From Lichenicola sp965198575 (GTDB lineage Bacteria > Pseudomonadota > Alphaproteobacteria > Acetobacterales > Acetobacteraceae): a stretch of 64,000 nt of DNA. The stretch is taken from positions 1,550,001 through 1,614,000 of the forward strand of contig NZ_OZ240671.1 of the NCBI RefSeq assembly GCF_965198575.1, written 5' to 3'. The first letter of the stretch is position 1; each line of letters begins with the position of its first letter. Below are positions 29,396 through 37,962 of this stretch, in pieces. The notes under the pieces are model-generated. The model saw nothing but the letters and a program-made list of their open reading frames with translations. It searched no databases and was not told the DNA's origin. Both the position numbers and the translations under genes were made by a program.

Positions 29396-30478
29396 TCAGC
29401 TGGAGCGGTCGTTGTTCTCCGGCCGGAGTGCCAGCGCCGTGTCGCTGATGTCGCGGCTCAGCATCTGCAAGGTGAAGCGCGGCAGCGGACCGGCATCGTC
29501 GCCGAGCTGGCCGACTACCGCGGCCAACCGATCTGCCGCGTGGACCGCCTCGTCATGCGCATGGTTGTTGTTGTCGGCTTCGTCCTGCATCGCCGTGCGG
29601 AGCGCCTGCAACGCAGCCGTGATCGCCTCCGACACGGCCGCCATCTGCGGCACCAGTGGCGCATCCCGGTCGGGCGTCGGACCCGCCACCGCGGTCTCGT
29701 CGCTCGCCCGTGCGACGAACAGCACGTCGCTCTGCAGCCGGCGCAGCATCGGCGCCAGTCGCACCATCAGCGGCTCATGGCGCTCGATCGAGCCCAGGCG
29801 CTCCCGTCGCGCCTCCAGGATCGCCGTCACCAGCGCCTTGAGCGACTCCGTGGCGGCGTCGTTGAGCGTCTCCACTTCCGGGATCCGGATCCGGTGCGTC
29901 AACACGCGCCGCTGCGTCTCGTCGAGGGTGTCCAGCATCGCCGCCGCTGCCTGGAACGCGAGCCTGCGGGCCCGGCTGCGGAACACCAGGTAGGAGACCA
30001 CCAGCGACACGCCGGCGCCGAGCAGGATCGTCAGCACGCGATCGACCGGCCGGCTGAACGGGCCGCCGCCCTGCGCGGGGAACAGGAACACCACCACCAG
30101 CGTGACCCCGGCGAGCCGCAGGTTCGGCTGGAAAGCGGCGATCAGCGCCATCGGCACCATCAGCACGGCGAACACCGGCAGCTCCGGCAGACCCTCGAGC
30201 GACAGGACGATCGCCACCACGCCGGCGACGGCCCCGATCAGCGTGCCGAGGATCTGGTCGCGTCCGGCCTCAAGGCTCGAGCTGACCCGAGCCTGGGTGA
30301 CGATGACCGCGGTGATCAGCGCCCAGGCCGCCTCGTGCAGATGCAGCGCATGCGCGATCAGGCCGGAGAGGAAGACCGACACCAGCGTGCGCACCGTCTG
30401 GCGCAGCTCCGGCGTCCAGCCTGCCAGCCGCGAGACGAGGCGCCCGAACGCATGCGGCGACGCCGGTTCGATCACCAC
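29396..30478 (-). CDS. FUSC-family (aromatic acid exporter-like) membrane protein
   Basis: About 360 residues from the GTG at 30478. The membrane half has six hydrophobic segments (for example TLIGAVAGVVAIVLSL and VFAVLMVPMALIAAF) of the FUSC/ArAE type. The cytoplasmic half is helical and charged. These proteins export aromatic acids or other amphiphiles. The start is placed just after the degP stop, where AGGA eight bases upstream of GTG overlaps that stop (TAGGA). An ATG at 30553 in the same frame would overlap degP by 65 bases and is less likely. Confidence 0.8.
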   Translation of the reverse strand: MVIEPASPHAFGRLVSRLAGWTPELRQTVRTLVSVFLSGLIAHALHLHEAAWALITAVIVTQARVSSSLEAGRDQILGTLIGAVAGVVAIVLSLEGLPELPVFAVLMVPMALIAAFQPNLRLAGVTLVVVFLFPAQGGGPFSRPVDRVLTILLGAGVSLVVSYLVFRSRARRLAFQAAAAMLDTLDETQRRVLTHRIRIPEVETLNDAATESLKALVTAILEARRERLGSIERHEPLMVRLAPMLRRLQSDVLFVARASDETAVAGPTPDRDAPLVPQMAAVSEAITAALQALRTAMQDEADNNNHAHDEAVHAADRLAAVVGQLGDDAGPLPRFTLQMLSRDISDTALALRPENNDRSS

Positions 30479-30488
30479 CGGCTGGGTC

Positions 30489-32189
30489 CTAGTCGTGGTT
30501 TCCGGAGTGGCGTGGGGGGTTGGGAATCCGATCGGATCCGATTCCAGGGGCACTTCCGGGCTGCAGCCCTTCGATCGGCAACGGCACCCAACGCATCCCG
30601 TCGCCGCTCTGCACCAGCATCACCACCGACGGCCGCTTCTGCCGGCGCGCATCGGCGATCCGGGCCTGCACGTCGGTGGGTGTGGTGACCTCGGATTGCT
30701 GCACCTCGATGATCACGTCGCCCGGCCGGATGCCGCGATCGGAGGCCGCTCCGGACTGCGTGACGTCGGTCACCACCACGCCCTTCTGGCTGTCGCCGAG
30801 CTGGTATTTCTGCCGCAGGCCGTCATCCAGCGGGGCGAGCTTCATGCCGAGCCCGGCCAGATCGACCGCGGCCGGAGCGGAGGGCTTCTTCGCCGGCGCC
30901 GCGGCGGCGGGCTTCGGCTGGTCCTCGGGGAACTCGCGCACCGTCACCTGGATGGTCTGGGCCTTGCCATCGCGCCAGATCCCGAGCGGCACGCTCTGGC
31001 CGACCGGGGTCTCGCCGACCACGCGGGGCAGCGAGCGGCCATCGACGTCCGTCCCACCCACCTGCTGGATCACGTCGCCGCTGCGAAGCCCGGCCTTTGC
31101 CGCCGGACCGTTCGACTCCACCCCGGCGACCAGCGCGCCCTTGGCGGTCTTGAGGCCGAGGCTGTCGGCGATGTCCTGGGTCACGTCCTGGATGTGCACG
31201 CCGATCCAGCCGCGCTTCGCCTTGCCGTATTGGCGCAGCTGGTCGATCACGCCGCGCGCCTCGTTCGAGGGGATCGAGAAGCCGATGCCGATCGAGCCGC
31301 CGGACGGCGAGTAGATCGCGGTGTTGATGCCGATCACGTTGCCGTCCATGTCGAACAGCGGTCCGCCGGAATTGCCGCGATTGATCGGCGCGTCGGTCTG
31401 GATGAAGTCGTCGTAGGGGCCGCTATCGAGCGAGCGGCCGCGCGACGAGACGATGCCGGCAGTGACCGTGCCGGACAGGCCGAACGGATTGCCGATCGCC
31501 ACCACCCAGTCGCCGACCCGCGCCTTGTCGCTGTCGCCGAACGCCACCGCGGGCAGCTTGTGATCGGTGTCGACCTTGAGCAGGGCGAGGTCGGTCTTGT
31601 CGTCGTGGCCGAGCAGGCGGGCCTTCAGGACGGTGTTGTCCTGCAGCGTCACGGTGATGCTGTCGGCGCCCTTGATGACGTGGTTGTTGGTCACGATCAG
31701 GCCGGACGGGTCGATGATGAAGCCCGACCCCAGGCTCTGCATCTTGTGCCCAGGTGCTGCCGGACCACCGGGGCCCCCACCCTGGCCACCACCGTGCTTG
31801 TTCATGAAATCGTGGAAGAACTTCTCGAACGGGGAGCCCGGCGGGAAGCTCGGGATCGGCACCTGGTTCTGGTCCTTGCCACCCTGGTCCTTGCCGCTCT
31901 GGTCCTTGTCTCCTGGCGGGTTGCCTGGGGCGCCCTGGTCGGGATCGTCATCGTCTTCCTGGCTGTCGTCGGACACGGTCTCGGTCGAGGAGATGTTCAC
32001 GACCGACGGCAGCAGCCTTGCCGCGAGGTCGGCGAAACTGTCGGGAGCGCCGCGGGCGAAGGCCGGTGTCGGCGACGTGGCCACCGGGACCACGCCGCAG
32101 GTGGCGGCAATGGCAACCGAGGAAGCCAGCAGACCGGCTCGCAGGCGGGAGACGGCGCTTCCGCCGGAACGCGGTGTCGCGAAGCGCAT
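30489..32189 (-). CDS. degP: Periplasmic serine endoprotease DegP/HtrA (Do family)
   Basis: 566 residues from the ATG at 32189 (GGAGA upstream). A signal peptide (LLASSVAIAATCGVVPVATS) is followed by the trypsin-like domain with His170 (TNNHV), Asp200 (KTDLALL) and Ser274 (GNSGGPL), then two PDZ domains. DegP degrades or chaperones misfolded envelope proteins. Residues about 73-109 form an unusual acidic, Gln/Lys/Gly-rich linker containing DQSGKDQGGKDQNQ. It is followed ten bases later by the FUSC transporter on the same strand. An in-frame ATG at 32231 is an alternative start with a poorer ribosome-binding site. Confidence 0.92.
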   Translation of the reverse strand: MRFATPRSGGSAVSRLRAGLLASSVAIAATCGVVPVATSPTPAFARGAPDSFADLAARLLPSVVNISSTETVSDDSQEDDDDPDQGAPGNPPGDKDQSGKDQGGKDQNQVPIPSFPPGSPFEKFFHDFMNKHGGGQGGGPGGPAAPGHKMQSLGSGFIIDPSGLIVTNNHVIKGADSITVTLQDNTVLKARLLGHDDKTDLALLKVDTDHKLPAVAFGDSDKARVGDWVVAIGNPFGLSGTVTAGIVSSRGRSLDSGPYDDFIQTDAPINRGNSGGPLFDMDGNVIGINTAIYSPSGGSIGIGFSIPSNEARGVIDQLRQYGKAKRGWIGVHIQDVTQDIADSLGLKTAKGALVAGVESNGPAAKAGLRSGDVIQQVGGTDVDGRSLPRVVGETPVGQSVPLGIWRDGKAQTIQVTVREFPEDQPKPAAAAPAKKPSAPAAVDLAGLGMKLAPLDDGLRQKYQLGDSQKGVVVTDVTQSGAASDRGIRPGDVIIEVQQSEVTTPTDVQARIADARRQKRPSVVMLVQSGDGMRWVPLPIEGLQPGSAPGIGSDRIPNPPRHSGNHD

Positions 32190-32308
32190 GGGTCGAAATG
32201 TCTCCAGCAGGAGGCTTACAGGAACGATCATGGATCGCCGGACGACATCGGTCGCGCTCCGAGTCTGCTCACGGGCTCCGGTCGCGGGCAAGAGCCGGCG
32301 GCGACGGA

Positions 32309-32941
32309 TCAGACGCGTTCGAGCAGCCAGGCGGCGATGGCCTGGCCCAGCAGCGCGTAGCCGGGATCTGCCATGTGCAGGCCGTCGGGGGAGAGGGTGT
32401 CCCGGGTGAAATCGCCCGTGCACCACTCGCGCATCCGGCGGTAGCGATCGAACACCGGCACCCCTGCCTCGGCGGCAATCCGGTGCAGCGCGTCCAGGAA
32501 GGGCGGGAAATCGGCGCATTCCTCGAGCGCCCGGCAGTACTGTTGGTCGACCAGCACCAGGTCCGAACCGGTCGCGCGCAACCGCCGGATGCCGGCGCGG
32601 GTCAGGCGCTCGAAGGTTTCGAGCGGCACCTGCTGCAACGGGTCGTTGGATCCGGTCTGCCACACCACGAGGTCGGGCTCGGCCCCCAACACGGCGTCCA
32701 GGCGAGCATCCATCGACACCGCGTTGTCGCCGCCGACGCCCTGGTTGGAGAGCACGATGCCCCCTGGAAAGGCCGGCAGCAGGGTAGCCTGCATCACCGC
32801 CGGGTAGGTGTGCGCCGGGCCGCTGGAGCCGGAGCCCTCGGTGGTCGACGAGCCGAACGCGACGATGCGCAAGGGTGCCGACGGGCCGAGATGGCGGGCG
32901 TGGGTGCGAGGCAGGAGCGGCAGGCGGGACAGGCTGTTCAT
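32309..32941 (-). CDS. SGNH/GDSL-family hydrolase
   Basis: 210 residues, with all SGNH blocks: FGSSTTEG (nucleophile Ser), GVGGDN, GSND, and DGLHMAD carrying the Asp-His pair. There is no clear signal peptide, so it is predicted cytoplasmic or exported by an unusual route. Such enzymes are esterases or deacylases. It starts 18 bases after the opgC stop on the same strand, so the pair is probably one operon. A role in removing or transferring acyl groups on periplasmic glucan is plausible but is inference from position. Confidence 0.85.
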   Translation of the reverse strand: MNSLSRLPLLPRTHARHLGPSAPLRIVAFGSSTTEGSGSSGPAHTYPAVMQATLLPAFPGGIVLSNQGVGGDNAVSMDARLDAVLGAEPDLVVWQTGSNDPLQQVPLETFERLTRAGIRRLRATGSDLVLVDQQYCRALEECADFPPFLDALHRIAAEAGVPVFDRYRRMREWCTGDFTRDTLSPDGLHMADPGYALLGQAIAAWLLERV

Positions 32942-32959
32942 CGAGATCAGGCGCTTCGT

Positions 32960-34165
32960 TCAGGTGTTGGACACGGCGGCAGAACCCGGCACCCGCTCCG
33001 CCTTGCCGCGGTCATCGGCCCGGCGCCGCTCGACCTCCTTGCGGGCCTGCTTGCGACGGTCCAGCGCGGTCGCCATCAGATAGAGCGTGCCGAAGCCGAG
33101 CACGTTGACCGCGATCTGCATCGGCCAGCCGCTGCCATAGGTGGTCATCACCAGCCTGAACAGCAGATCGAGCACGGTGCCGACGGAGAACACCTCGAGC
33201 GAGTGGCGGCCGAACACCGCGAAGACCTGGCCGACCCGCATCGCCGACACTGTGCTGGCGAGGCGGCTGCTCAGCACCAGGTAGAAGATCGCCAGCACGT
33301 CGATCAACCGCAGCGGCGACAGCGGGGTCTTTTGCGGGGGTGCGATCGGCAGCAGTGCCAGGTTGGGCAAGCCCCATTGCGACCAGGGGAACGACTGGAT
33401 CGCGCTGAAGCCGAGATACAGCCAGCAGACGGCGACCAGCCAGCGCGAGTGCCCGATGTCGCCGCCGGTGGTGCGGGTCGCCATCGCAGTCCAGGCGCCG
33501 ATGGTGAACAGGAACTGCCAGGCGAACGGGTCGAAATACCAGCCATCCGGGTCGAACCAGTTCGGCAGGTTCAGCCGCGGGTCGATGTTGATCAGCAGCC
33601 AGACCGCGGCACTGAGGGCGAGTGCTACGCGCCAGTTGATCCTCAGCGCCAGGTAGATCACCGGGAACAGGATCAGCAGCACCATGTAGAGCGGCAGGAT
33701 GTTGAGATTGCCGGGCAGCGCCTGCAACGACAGCACGCGCCAGAAGCTGTGCACCCCGTGTGCCAGCTCCGGCTCCAGGAAGTCGACCGGCACCGGATGA
33801 TAGCGGCGCCACAGCCTGATCGCCGTCACCGTGGTGAGCAGCATGCCCATCTGGAACAGGTACAGCCGGATCACCCGGCGCATCAGCATGGACACGCCGG
33901 TCGCCACGCCCTGGCGCTCGAAGGCACGGCCATAGGCGAGCATCGAAGCGAAGCCGGCCAGCAGCACGAACACCTCTGCCGCATCGCAGAACCCGAGATT
34001 GCGCAGGGTAAGGCGGTTCAGCAGGTTCTGCGGGATGTGGTCGGCGAACATCATGGTGAGCGCCACGCCACGCAGCGCGTCCACCCGGTGATCGCGCGTG
34101 GGACGCGGCGCCGGTGACACGGCGGCGGTGTCCGGCGGTGGGCTGAGCGCCATGGTCATGTTCAT
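32960..34165 (-). CDS. opgC: OpgC-type glucan acyl-modification membrane protein
   Basis: 401 residues with about ten membrane segments and the OpgC family start DHRVDALRGVALTMMFADHI. It also has the conserved blocks ELAHGVHSFWRVLSLQALP and DPRLNLPNWFDPDGWYFDP. OpgC adds succinyl groups to osmoregulated periplasmic glucans. It sits about 8 kb from opgGH, with an SGNH hydrolase directly downstream. A positively charged tail (RRKQARKEVERRRADDRGKA) closes the protein. Divergent from mrp across 200 bases. Confidence 0.88.
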   Translation of the reverse strand: MNMTMALSPPPDTAAVSPAPRPTRDHRVDALRGVALTMMFADHIPQNLLNRLTLRNLGFCDAAEVFVLLAGFASMLAYGRAFERQGVATGVSMLMRRVIRLYLFQMGMLLTTVTAIRLWRRYHPVPVDFLEPELAHGVHSFWRVLSLQALPGNLNILPLYMVLLILFPVIYLALRINWRVALALSAAVWLLINIDPRLNLPNWFDPDGWYFDPFAWQFLFTIGAWTAMATRTTGGDIGHSRWLVAVCWLYLGFSAIQSFPWSQWGLPNLALLPIAPPQKTPLSPLRLIDVLAIFYLVLSSRLASTVSAMRVGQVFAVFGRHSLEVFSVGTVLDLLFRLVMTTYGSGWPMQIAVNVLGFGTLYLMATALDRRKQARKEVERRRADDRGKAERVPGSAAVSNT

Positions 34166-34365
34166 CGACGCCTCCCCCTGCCTCGCCCCATCCCGCCGAT
34201 ACTATGGACCTTCGCGGTCCAGGTTCCAGGGCAACGGTGCCTGCGTTACGCTCTGCTACGGGCACCAACGTTTGCCGCGGCGGGACGGCTGCATTATGCC
34301 CGCCCCACGTCCATCTGTTGCTCCAGCCGATCCCGGTCGTGAGTGGGTCGGCGACGGGAGGCAGC

Positions 34366-35565
34366 ATGGCGGACGCAACCAGCGAGGCACTCGAGCAGGC
34401 CGTCAGGCGCACGCTCGAGCAGGCGATCGATCCGCGCAGCGGCCAGGACCTGGTGACCGCCGGCCTGGTCGAGAGCGTCCGCGTCCAGGGCGGGCTGGTG
34501 CAGGTGACGCTGGCCACCGATCGGGCCCATGCAGCCGCGCTCGATCCGGTACGGGCTTCGGTGGAGCGCACGCTGCGTGCGGTGCCGGGCGTCATGAACG
34601 CGACCGTCGTGCTGACCGCGCATCGTGGCGCCGGCCAGGCTCCTGCCTCGGCGCCGCCCGCTCTGCCATTATCAGGGGGGGCACCATCAGGGGCGTCACC
34701 TTCAGGGGGGCCGGCGTCCGGCGGGGGCGGTCATCGACCGATCAGTCTGGGCGGCGGTCCGGCGGCGGAACCGGCCAAGCTGCTGCCCGACGTGCGCGCG
34801 GTGATCGCGGTCGCATCCGGCAAGGGCGGCGTCGGCAAGTCGACGACCGCGGTCAACCTGGCGATCGGGCTGTCGCGCCTCGGGCTGTCGGTCGGGCTGC
34901 TCGATGCCGACATCCACGGGCCGAGCCTGCCGCGCATGCTCGGCATCAGCACCTACCAGCCGGAGGTGCGCGACAAGCGGATGATGCCGATCGCGGCGTG
35001 GGGCCTGAAGGCGATGTCGATCGGGCTGTTGGTCGAGGAGCGCACGGCGATGATCTGGCGCGGTCCGATGGTGATGGGCGCGCTGCTGCAGCTGATGAGC
35101 GACGTGGAATGGGGCGCGCTCGACGTGCTGGTGGTGGACATGCCGCCCGGCACCGGGGACGCGCAGCTGACCATGGCGCAGAAGGTGTCGCTGGCGGGTG
35201 CGGTGATCGTGTCGACGCCGCAGGACATCGCGCTGCTGGATGCGCGGCGCGGCGTCGCGATGTTCGAGAAGACCAACGTGCCGGTGCTGGGCATCGTCGA
35301 GAACATGAGCGTGTTCTGCTGCCCGAATTGCGGCCACGCGACGCCGCTGTTCGGACATGGCGGCGCGCGCAAGGAGGCGGAGGCGCTGGGGGTGCCGTTC
35401 CTCGGCGAGGTGCCGCTGCTGATGGACATCCGGCTCAGCGCAGATGCCGGCACGCCGATCCTGGCACGCGACCCCGACAGCGAGGCCGGCCGCGCCTATG
35501 ACGCGATCGCGGCCCGCGTGGCGGAAGCGCTGCGGCCGCATCTGCAGAGGCCGCGGGCTAGCTGA
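34366..35565 (+). CDS. mrp: Mrp/NBP35-family iron-sulfur cluster carrier ATPase
   Basis: 399 residues from the ATG at 34366, fixed by GGGAGG at 34356-34361. The N-terminal MIP18/FeS-assembly domain (about 1-85) is followed by a Gly/Ser/Pro linker (about 90-130). The P-loop ATPase domain has the deviant Walker A GKGGVGKST, VDMPPGTGDAQLT, and the CxxC motif CCPNCG. It delivers Fe-S clusters to target proteins. The frame is open upstream to 34204 but without a ribosome-binding site. Fumarase and QueG in this window are candidate Fe-S clients, although nothing in the sequence shows that link. Confidence 0.92.
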   Translation: MADATSEALEQAVRRTLEQAIDPRSGQDLVTAGLVESVRVQGGLVQVTLATDRAHAAALDPVRASVERTLRAVPGVMNATVVLTAHRGAGQAPASAPPALPLSGGAPSGASPSGGPASGGGGHRPISLGGGPAAEPAKLLPDVRAVIAVASGKGGVGKSTTAVNLAIGLSRLGLSVGLLDADIHGPSLPRMLGISTYQPEVRDKRMMPIAAWGLKAMSIGLLVEERTAMIWRGPMVMGALLQLMSDVEWGALDVLVVDMPPGTGDAQLTMAQKVSLAGAVIVSTPQDIALLDARRGVAMFEKTNVPVLGIVENMSVFCCPNCGHATPLFGHGGARKEAEALGVPFLGEVPLLMDIRLSADAGTPILARDPDSEAGRAYDAIAARVAEALRPHLQRPRAS

Positions 35566-35589
35566 TAGCTGGCTGTCGGGCGGCGGGCA

Positions 35590-35766
35590 CTAGCCGGAAC
35601 GCTGGTAGCAATCGTTGCGGCCGGTCGCGACGCAGTCCTGCTGGTTGATGATCGACTTGATCATCGGGAACAGCAGGAACCCGCCATAGATGACGACCAG
35701 CAGCACCGCCATCACGATGAACGGCATCAGGCTCGGGAGCGGGCTCGGCTTACCTGGGTCAGCCAT
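35590..35766 (-). CDS. Small single-span membrane protein
   Basis: 58 residues: MADPGKPSPLPSLMPFIV, one hydrophobic span (about residues 14-36, containing MAVLLVVIYGGFLLF), then IINQQDCVATGRNDCYQ with two Cys. A short polar N-terminus with a following single span, and a Cys-containing tail, resembles small conserved proteins next to thyX or mrp in related bacteria. I do not recognise a named family. It lies between the mrp end (convergent) and thyX (same strand, upstream). The ribosome-binding site is weak. Confidence 0.6.
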   Translation of the reverse strand: MADPGKPSPLPSLMPFIVMAVLLVVIYGGFLLFPMIKSIINQQDCVATGRNDCYQRSG

Positions 35767-35842
35767 GACAGGAGTGTAGGCCTGTCGACGGAGTTCGCAA
35801 TACGGATCGATACCGCACCGTTCAGGATCCCGTGTTCCCGGC

Positions 35843-36799
35843 TCAGCTGCGCCCGAGCGCCTGCATCAGCTCGTCCCATTCCCGCCTGCTGAGGCCGCTC
35901 GCCTTCTGCTCCAGCGCCTCGCCGGCCAGCAGCCGCCTGACCACGTCCAGCATCGAGCTCGACAGGGTGAAGGCGCCAAGCCGGTAATCCTCGAACGCGG
36001 CACAGGCGGTCGGCACCCAGGCGCGCACGGTCTCGAGCATCGCCTCCGCATAGACCCGGATCTCGAACTGCGCGTGGCTGTCCAGGCGCAGGCTCAGGAA
36101 GCTGAGCAGGTTGTGCAGGTCGGACTTCCAGTACCATTGCGTGTACGTATTGAGCGTGAGGTTCATCCGCGCCAGCTCGCGCGCCAGGCCGTAGCCGCGA
36201 CGTGCGGTTTCCGCGGGCGGCTGGTCGCCGGGCTGGTCCGCATCCTCGTCGCCGAGCATCAGCGCGTAGTGATCGTGGCAGCGGGCGGCGTCGTCGCGCA
36301 GCAGGTCGAGCACCTCGCGCGCCGCCTCGCCTTCGAGCACCGCGCCGCGCCCCTGCCGGTTGTTCTGGCTCTGCGCCGCCAGGTGTTCCGGCTCCGGGAT
36401 GTAGAACTCGCGGTCGAGGATCGAGTAGCGCGCCGAGTACTCGTTCACGTTGGCCATGCGGTGGCGGATCCACTGGCGCGCCACGAAGATCGGCAGCTTC
36501 ACGTGGTACTTGATCTCGCACATCTCGAACGGCGTCGAATGCCGGTGGCGCATCAAATAGCGGATCAGCCCGGCATCCTCCGACACCTTGCGGGTGCCGC
36601 GGCCGTAGGAAACGCGCGCCGCCTGTACGATCGCTGCATCGTCGCCCATGTAGTCCACGACGCGGACGAAGCCGTGATCGAGCACCGGCATCGGGCGATA
36701 CAGCATCGCCTCCAATGCAGGCACGGTGGCCCGCCTGGTAGGCGCGCTGGCCTGGCTGTGCTGGTCGATCTCGGCGAGCTGGTCGGGGCTGAGTGGCAT
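35843..36799 (-). CDS. thyX: FAD-dependent thymidylate synthase ThyX
   Basis: 318 residues from the ATG at 36799. The diagnostic RHRX7S motif is RHRMANVNEYS (Arg112 to Ser122). The flanking STPFEMCEIKYHVKLPIFVARQWI is typical of the family. ThyX makes dTMP from dUMP using methylenetetrahydrofolate and FAD, replacing ThyA. An open frame upstream to 36904 would run into the tmRNA region and is not used. The gene is divergent from ssrA. Confidence 0.93.
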   Translation of the reverse strand: MPLSPDQLAEIDQHSQASAPTRRATVPALEAMLYRPMPVLDHGFVRVVDYMGDDAAIVQAARVSYGRGTRKVSEDAGLIRYLMRHRHSTPFEMCEIKYHVKLPIFVARQWIRHRMANVNEYSARYSILDREFYIPEPEHLAAQSQNNRQGRGAVLEGEAAREVLDLLRDDAARCHDHYALMLGDEDADQPGDQPPAETARRGYGLARELARMNLTLNTYTQWYWKSDLHNLLSFLSLRLDSHAQFEIRVYAEAMLETVRAWVPTACAAFEDYRLGAFTLSSSMLDVVRRLLAGEALEQKASGLSRREWDELMQALGRS

Positions 36800-36850
36800 G
36801 GATCGGGCGTAGCACGCGGCGAGGGAAATTCCATCACCCCGGGAAACAAG

Positions 36851-37175
36851 GCGCCCTGGACGCGGGGGGTGGGGCGCCCTATGTATGGCGGTGCGAGGGG
36901 GCAACCCCAGCTATGGCGATAAACGGTGATTGGAATAAACGTTGTGGACCCGGGGGCAGTGCCCGGCGTCTCCACCAATCTGGTCCGCAAGGTCCAGGCT
37001 TATGGGGACGAAACAGGCTCGACACGCGTGGTAAAGACTCACCTTTTGCCCGGCATGATACCGCCGTTATCGGGTCATATCACAAGTGCCAATGATAACC
37101 ATGAGGCGCTCGCTGTCGCTGCATAAGCGATAAGCGCGGTTCGGGGGGGCACCGGGCAACAGAAGCCCCCCCACT
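36851..37175 (+). ncRNA. ssrA: Permuted two-piece tmRNA (transfer-messenger RNA)
   Basis: Gene order is circularly permuted, as in other alphaproteobacteria. The acceptor piece comes first and ends CGTCTCCACCA at 36967-36977, preceded by a T-arm-like stem CCGGG/CCCGG. A 26-base segment (36978-37003) is then excised. The coding piece starts GGGGACGAAACAGG at 37004, and its first seven bases pair with CGTCTCC of the acceptor piece. The resume frame at 37088-37126 encodes ANDNHEALAVAA and a stop, the typical alpha tag. The 3' part has a perfect GGGGGGGC/GCCCCCCC stem (37143-37172). A hairpin GGCGCCC/GGGCGCC at 36851-36878 is near the 5' limit. The outer ends are approximate. Confidence 0.9.
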
Positions 37176-37312
37176 TCGTTAACCGCCTGGTCATCGCTTC
37201 CGTGCGATGGCTCTTTGTGAGATCAGCTTGCGCCGCCTGGGGCTTTGCCGCATGGCTGCACGATTGAGGCCAGGGCCATCGCACGGCATCCGGCACGAAC
37301 CAGGGGGCCCGC

Positions 37313-37882
37313 ATGGCCGAGGACGATGTCGGTGGTATCTCCGGCGGCGGCGACGAAGGCGGCATGCCGAACAGCCTGCTGCCGTATGACCGCTGGATCG
37401 AGGACGCATATCGCCAGGTGATGGCCAGGGCAATCAACCATGCCGCGGCGGACGGCCTCCCCGAGGGCCATCATTTCTACATCACCTTCCGGACCGACGA
37501 TCCGGGCACTGTGGTGCCGAAGCGGATGCTGGCGCAGTACCCGCAGGAAATGACCATCGTCCTGCAGCACCAGTTCTGGGACCTCAAGATCGACGAGGAG
37601 GCGCAGACCCTCTCCGTCGGGCTGTCGTTCGGCAGCGTGCCGACGACGCTGGTGGTGCCGTTGCGTGCCATCACCGGGTTCGCCGACCCGTTCGTGCGCC
37701 TGGTCTTGCGGTTCACGCCCGGAACCGAGGATGCGGTCGAGATCGTGGATGAGAGTCCGGTATCCTCGGGCAAGGCGGACATGCAGGACGAGGAAGCCGA
37801 CACCGGCCCGGCTCCGGACCCGACGCCGCAGGTCGTCAGCCTCGATGCCTTCCGCAAGCGCGGCGGGTCCACACCCACCTGA
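37313..37882 (+). CDS. sspB: ClpXP adaptor SspB (alpha type)
   Basis: 189 residues. The N-terminal SspB fold starts LLPYDRWIEDAYRQVM. The central strands include FYITFRTDDPGTVVPKRM and QEMTIVLQHQFWDL. The flexible acidic tail ends in a VVSLDAFRKR motif of the kind that binds the ClpX N-domain. SspB tethers ssrA-tagged proteins to ClpXP. Here its gene lies about 140 bases after ssrA on the same strand, so tag and adaptor are encoded side by side. The ATG at 37313 is preceded by a G-run. Confidence 0.92.
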   Translation: MAEDDVGGISGGGDEGGMPNSLLPYDRWIEDAYRQVMARAINHAAADGLPEGHHFYITFRTDDPGTVVPKRMLAQYPQEMTIVLQHQFWDLKIDEEAQTLSVGLSFGSVPTTLVVPLRAITGFADPFVRLVLRFTPGTEDAVEIVDESPVSSGKADMQDEEADTGPAPDPTPQVVSLDAFRKRGGSTPT

Positions 37883-37962
37883 TCGCTACCGTTTCCTTTT
37901 CACCTGCGCGTCTTCGGGCTGGCCTGCCCGGCCAGACGGACGCTGCCTGAACCGGAACCGCC

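Noticed and set aside
36851..36878. GGCGCCC/GGGCGCC hairpin as a stand-alone terminator
   Set aside because: It lies at the expected 5' limit of the tmRNA acceptor piece, with divergent genes on each side, so it is more likely part of, or next to, ssrA.
36926..37126. Apparent 66-codon protein ending ANDNHEALAVAA
   Set aside because: The end is the tmRNA tag. The rest is acceptor RNA and the excised spacer, not a protein gene.
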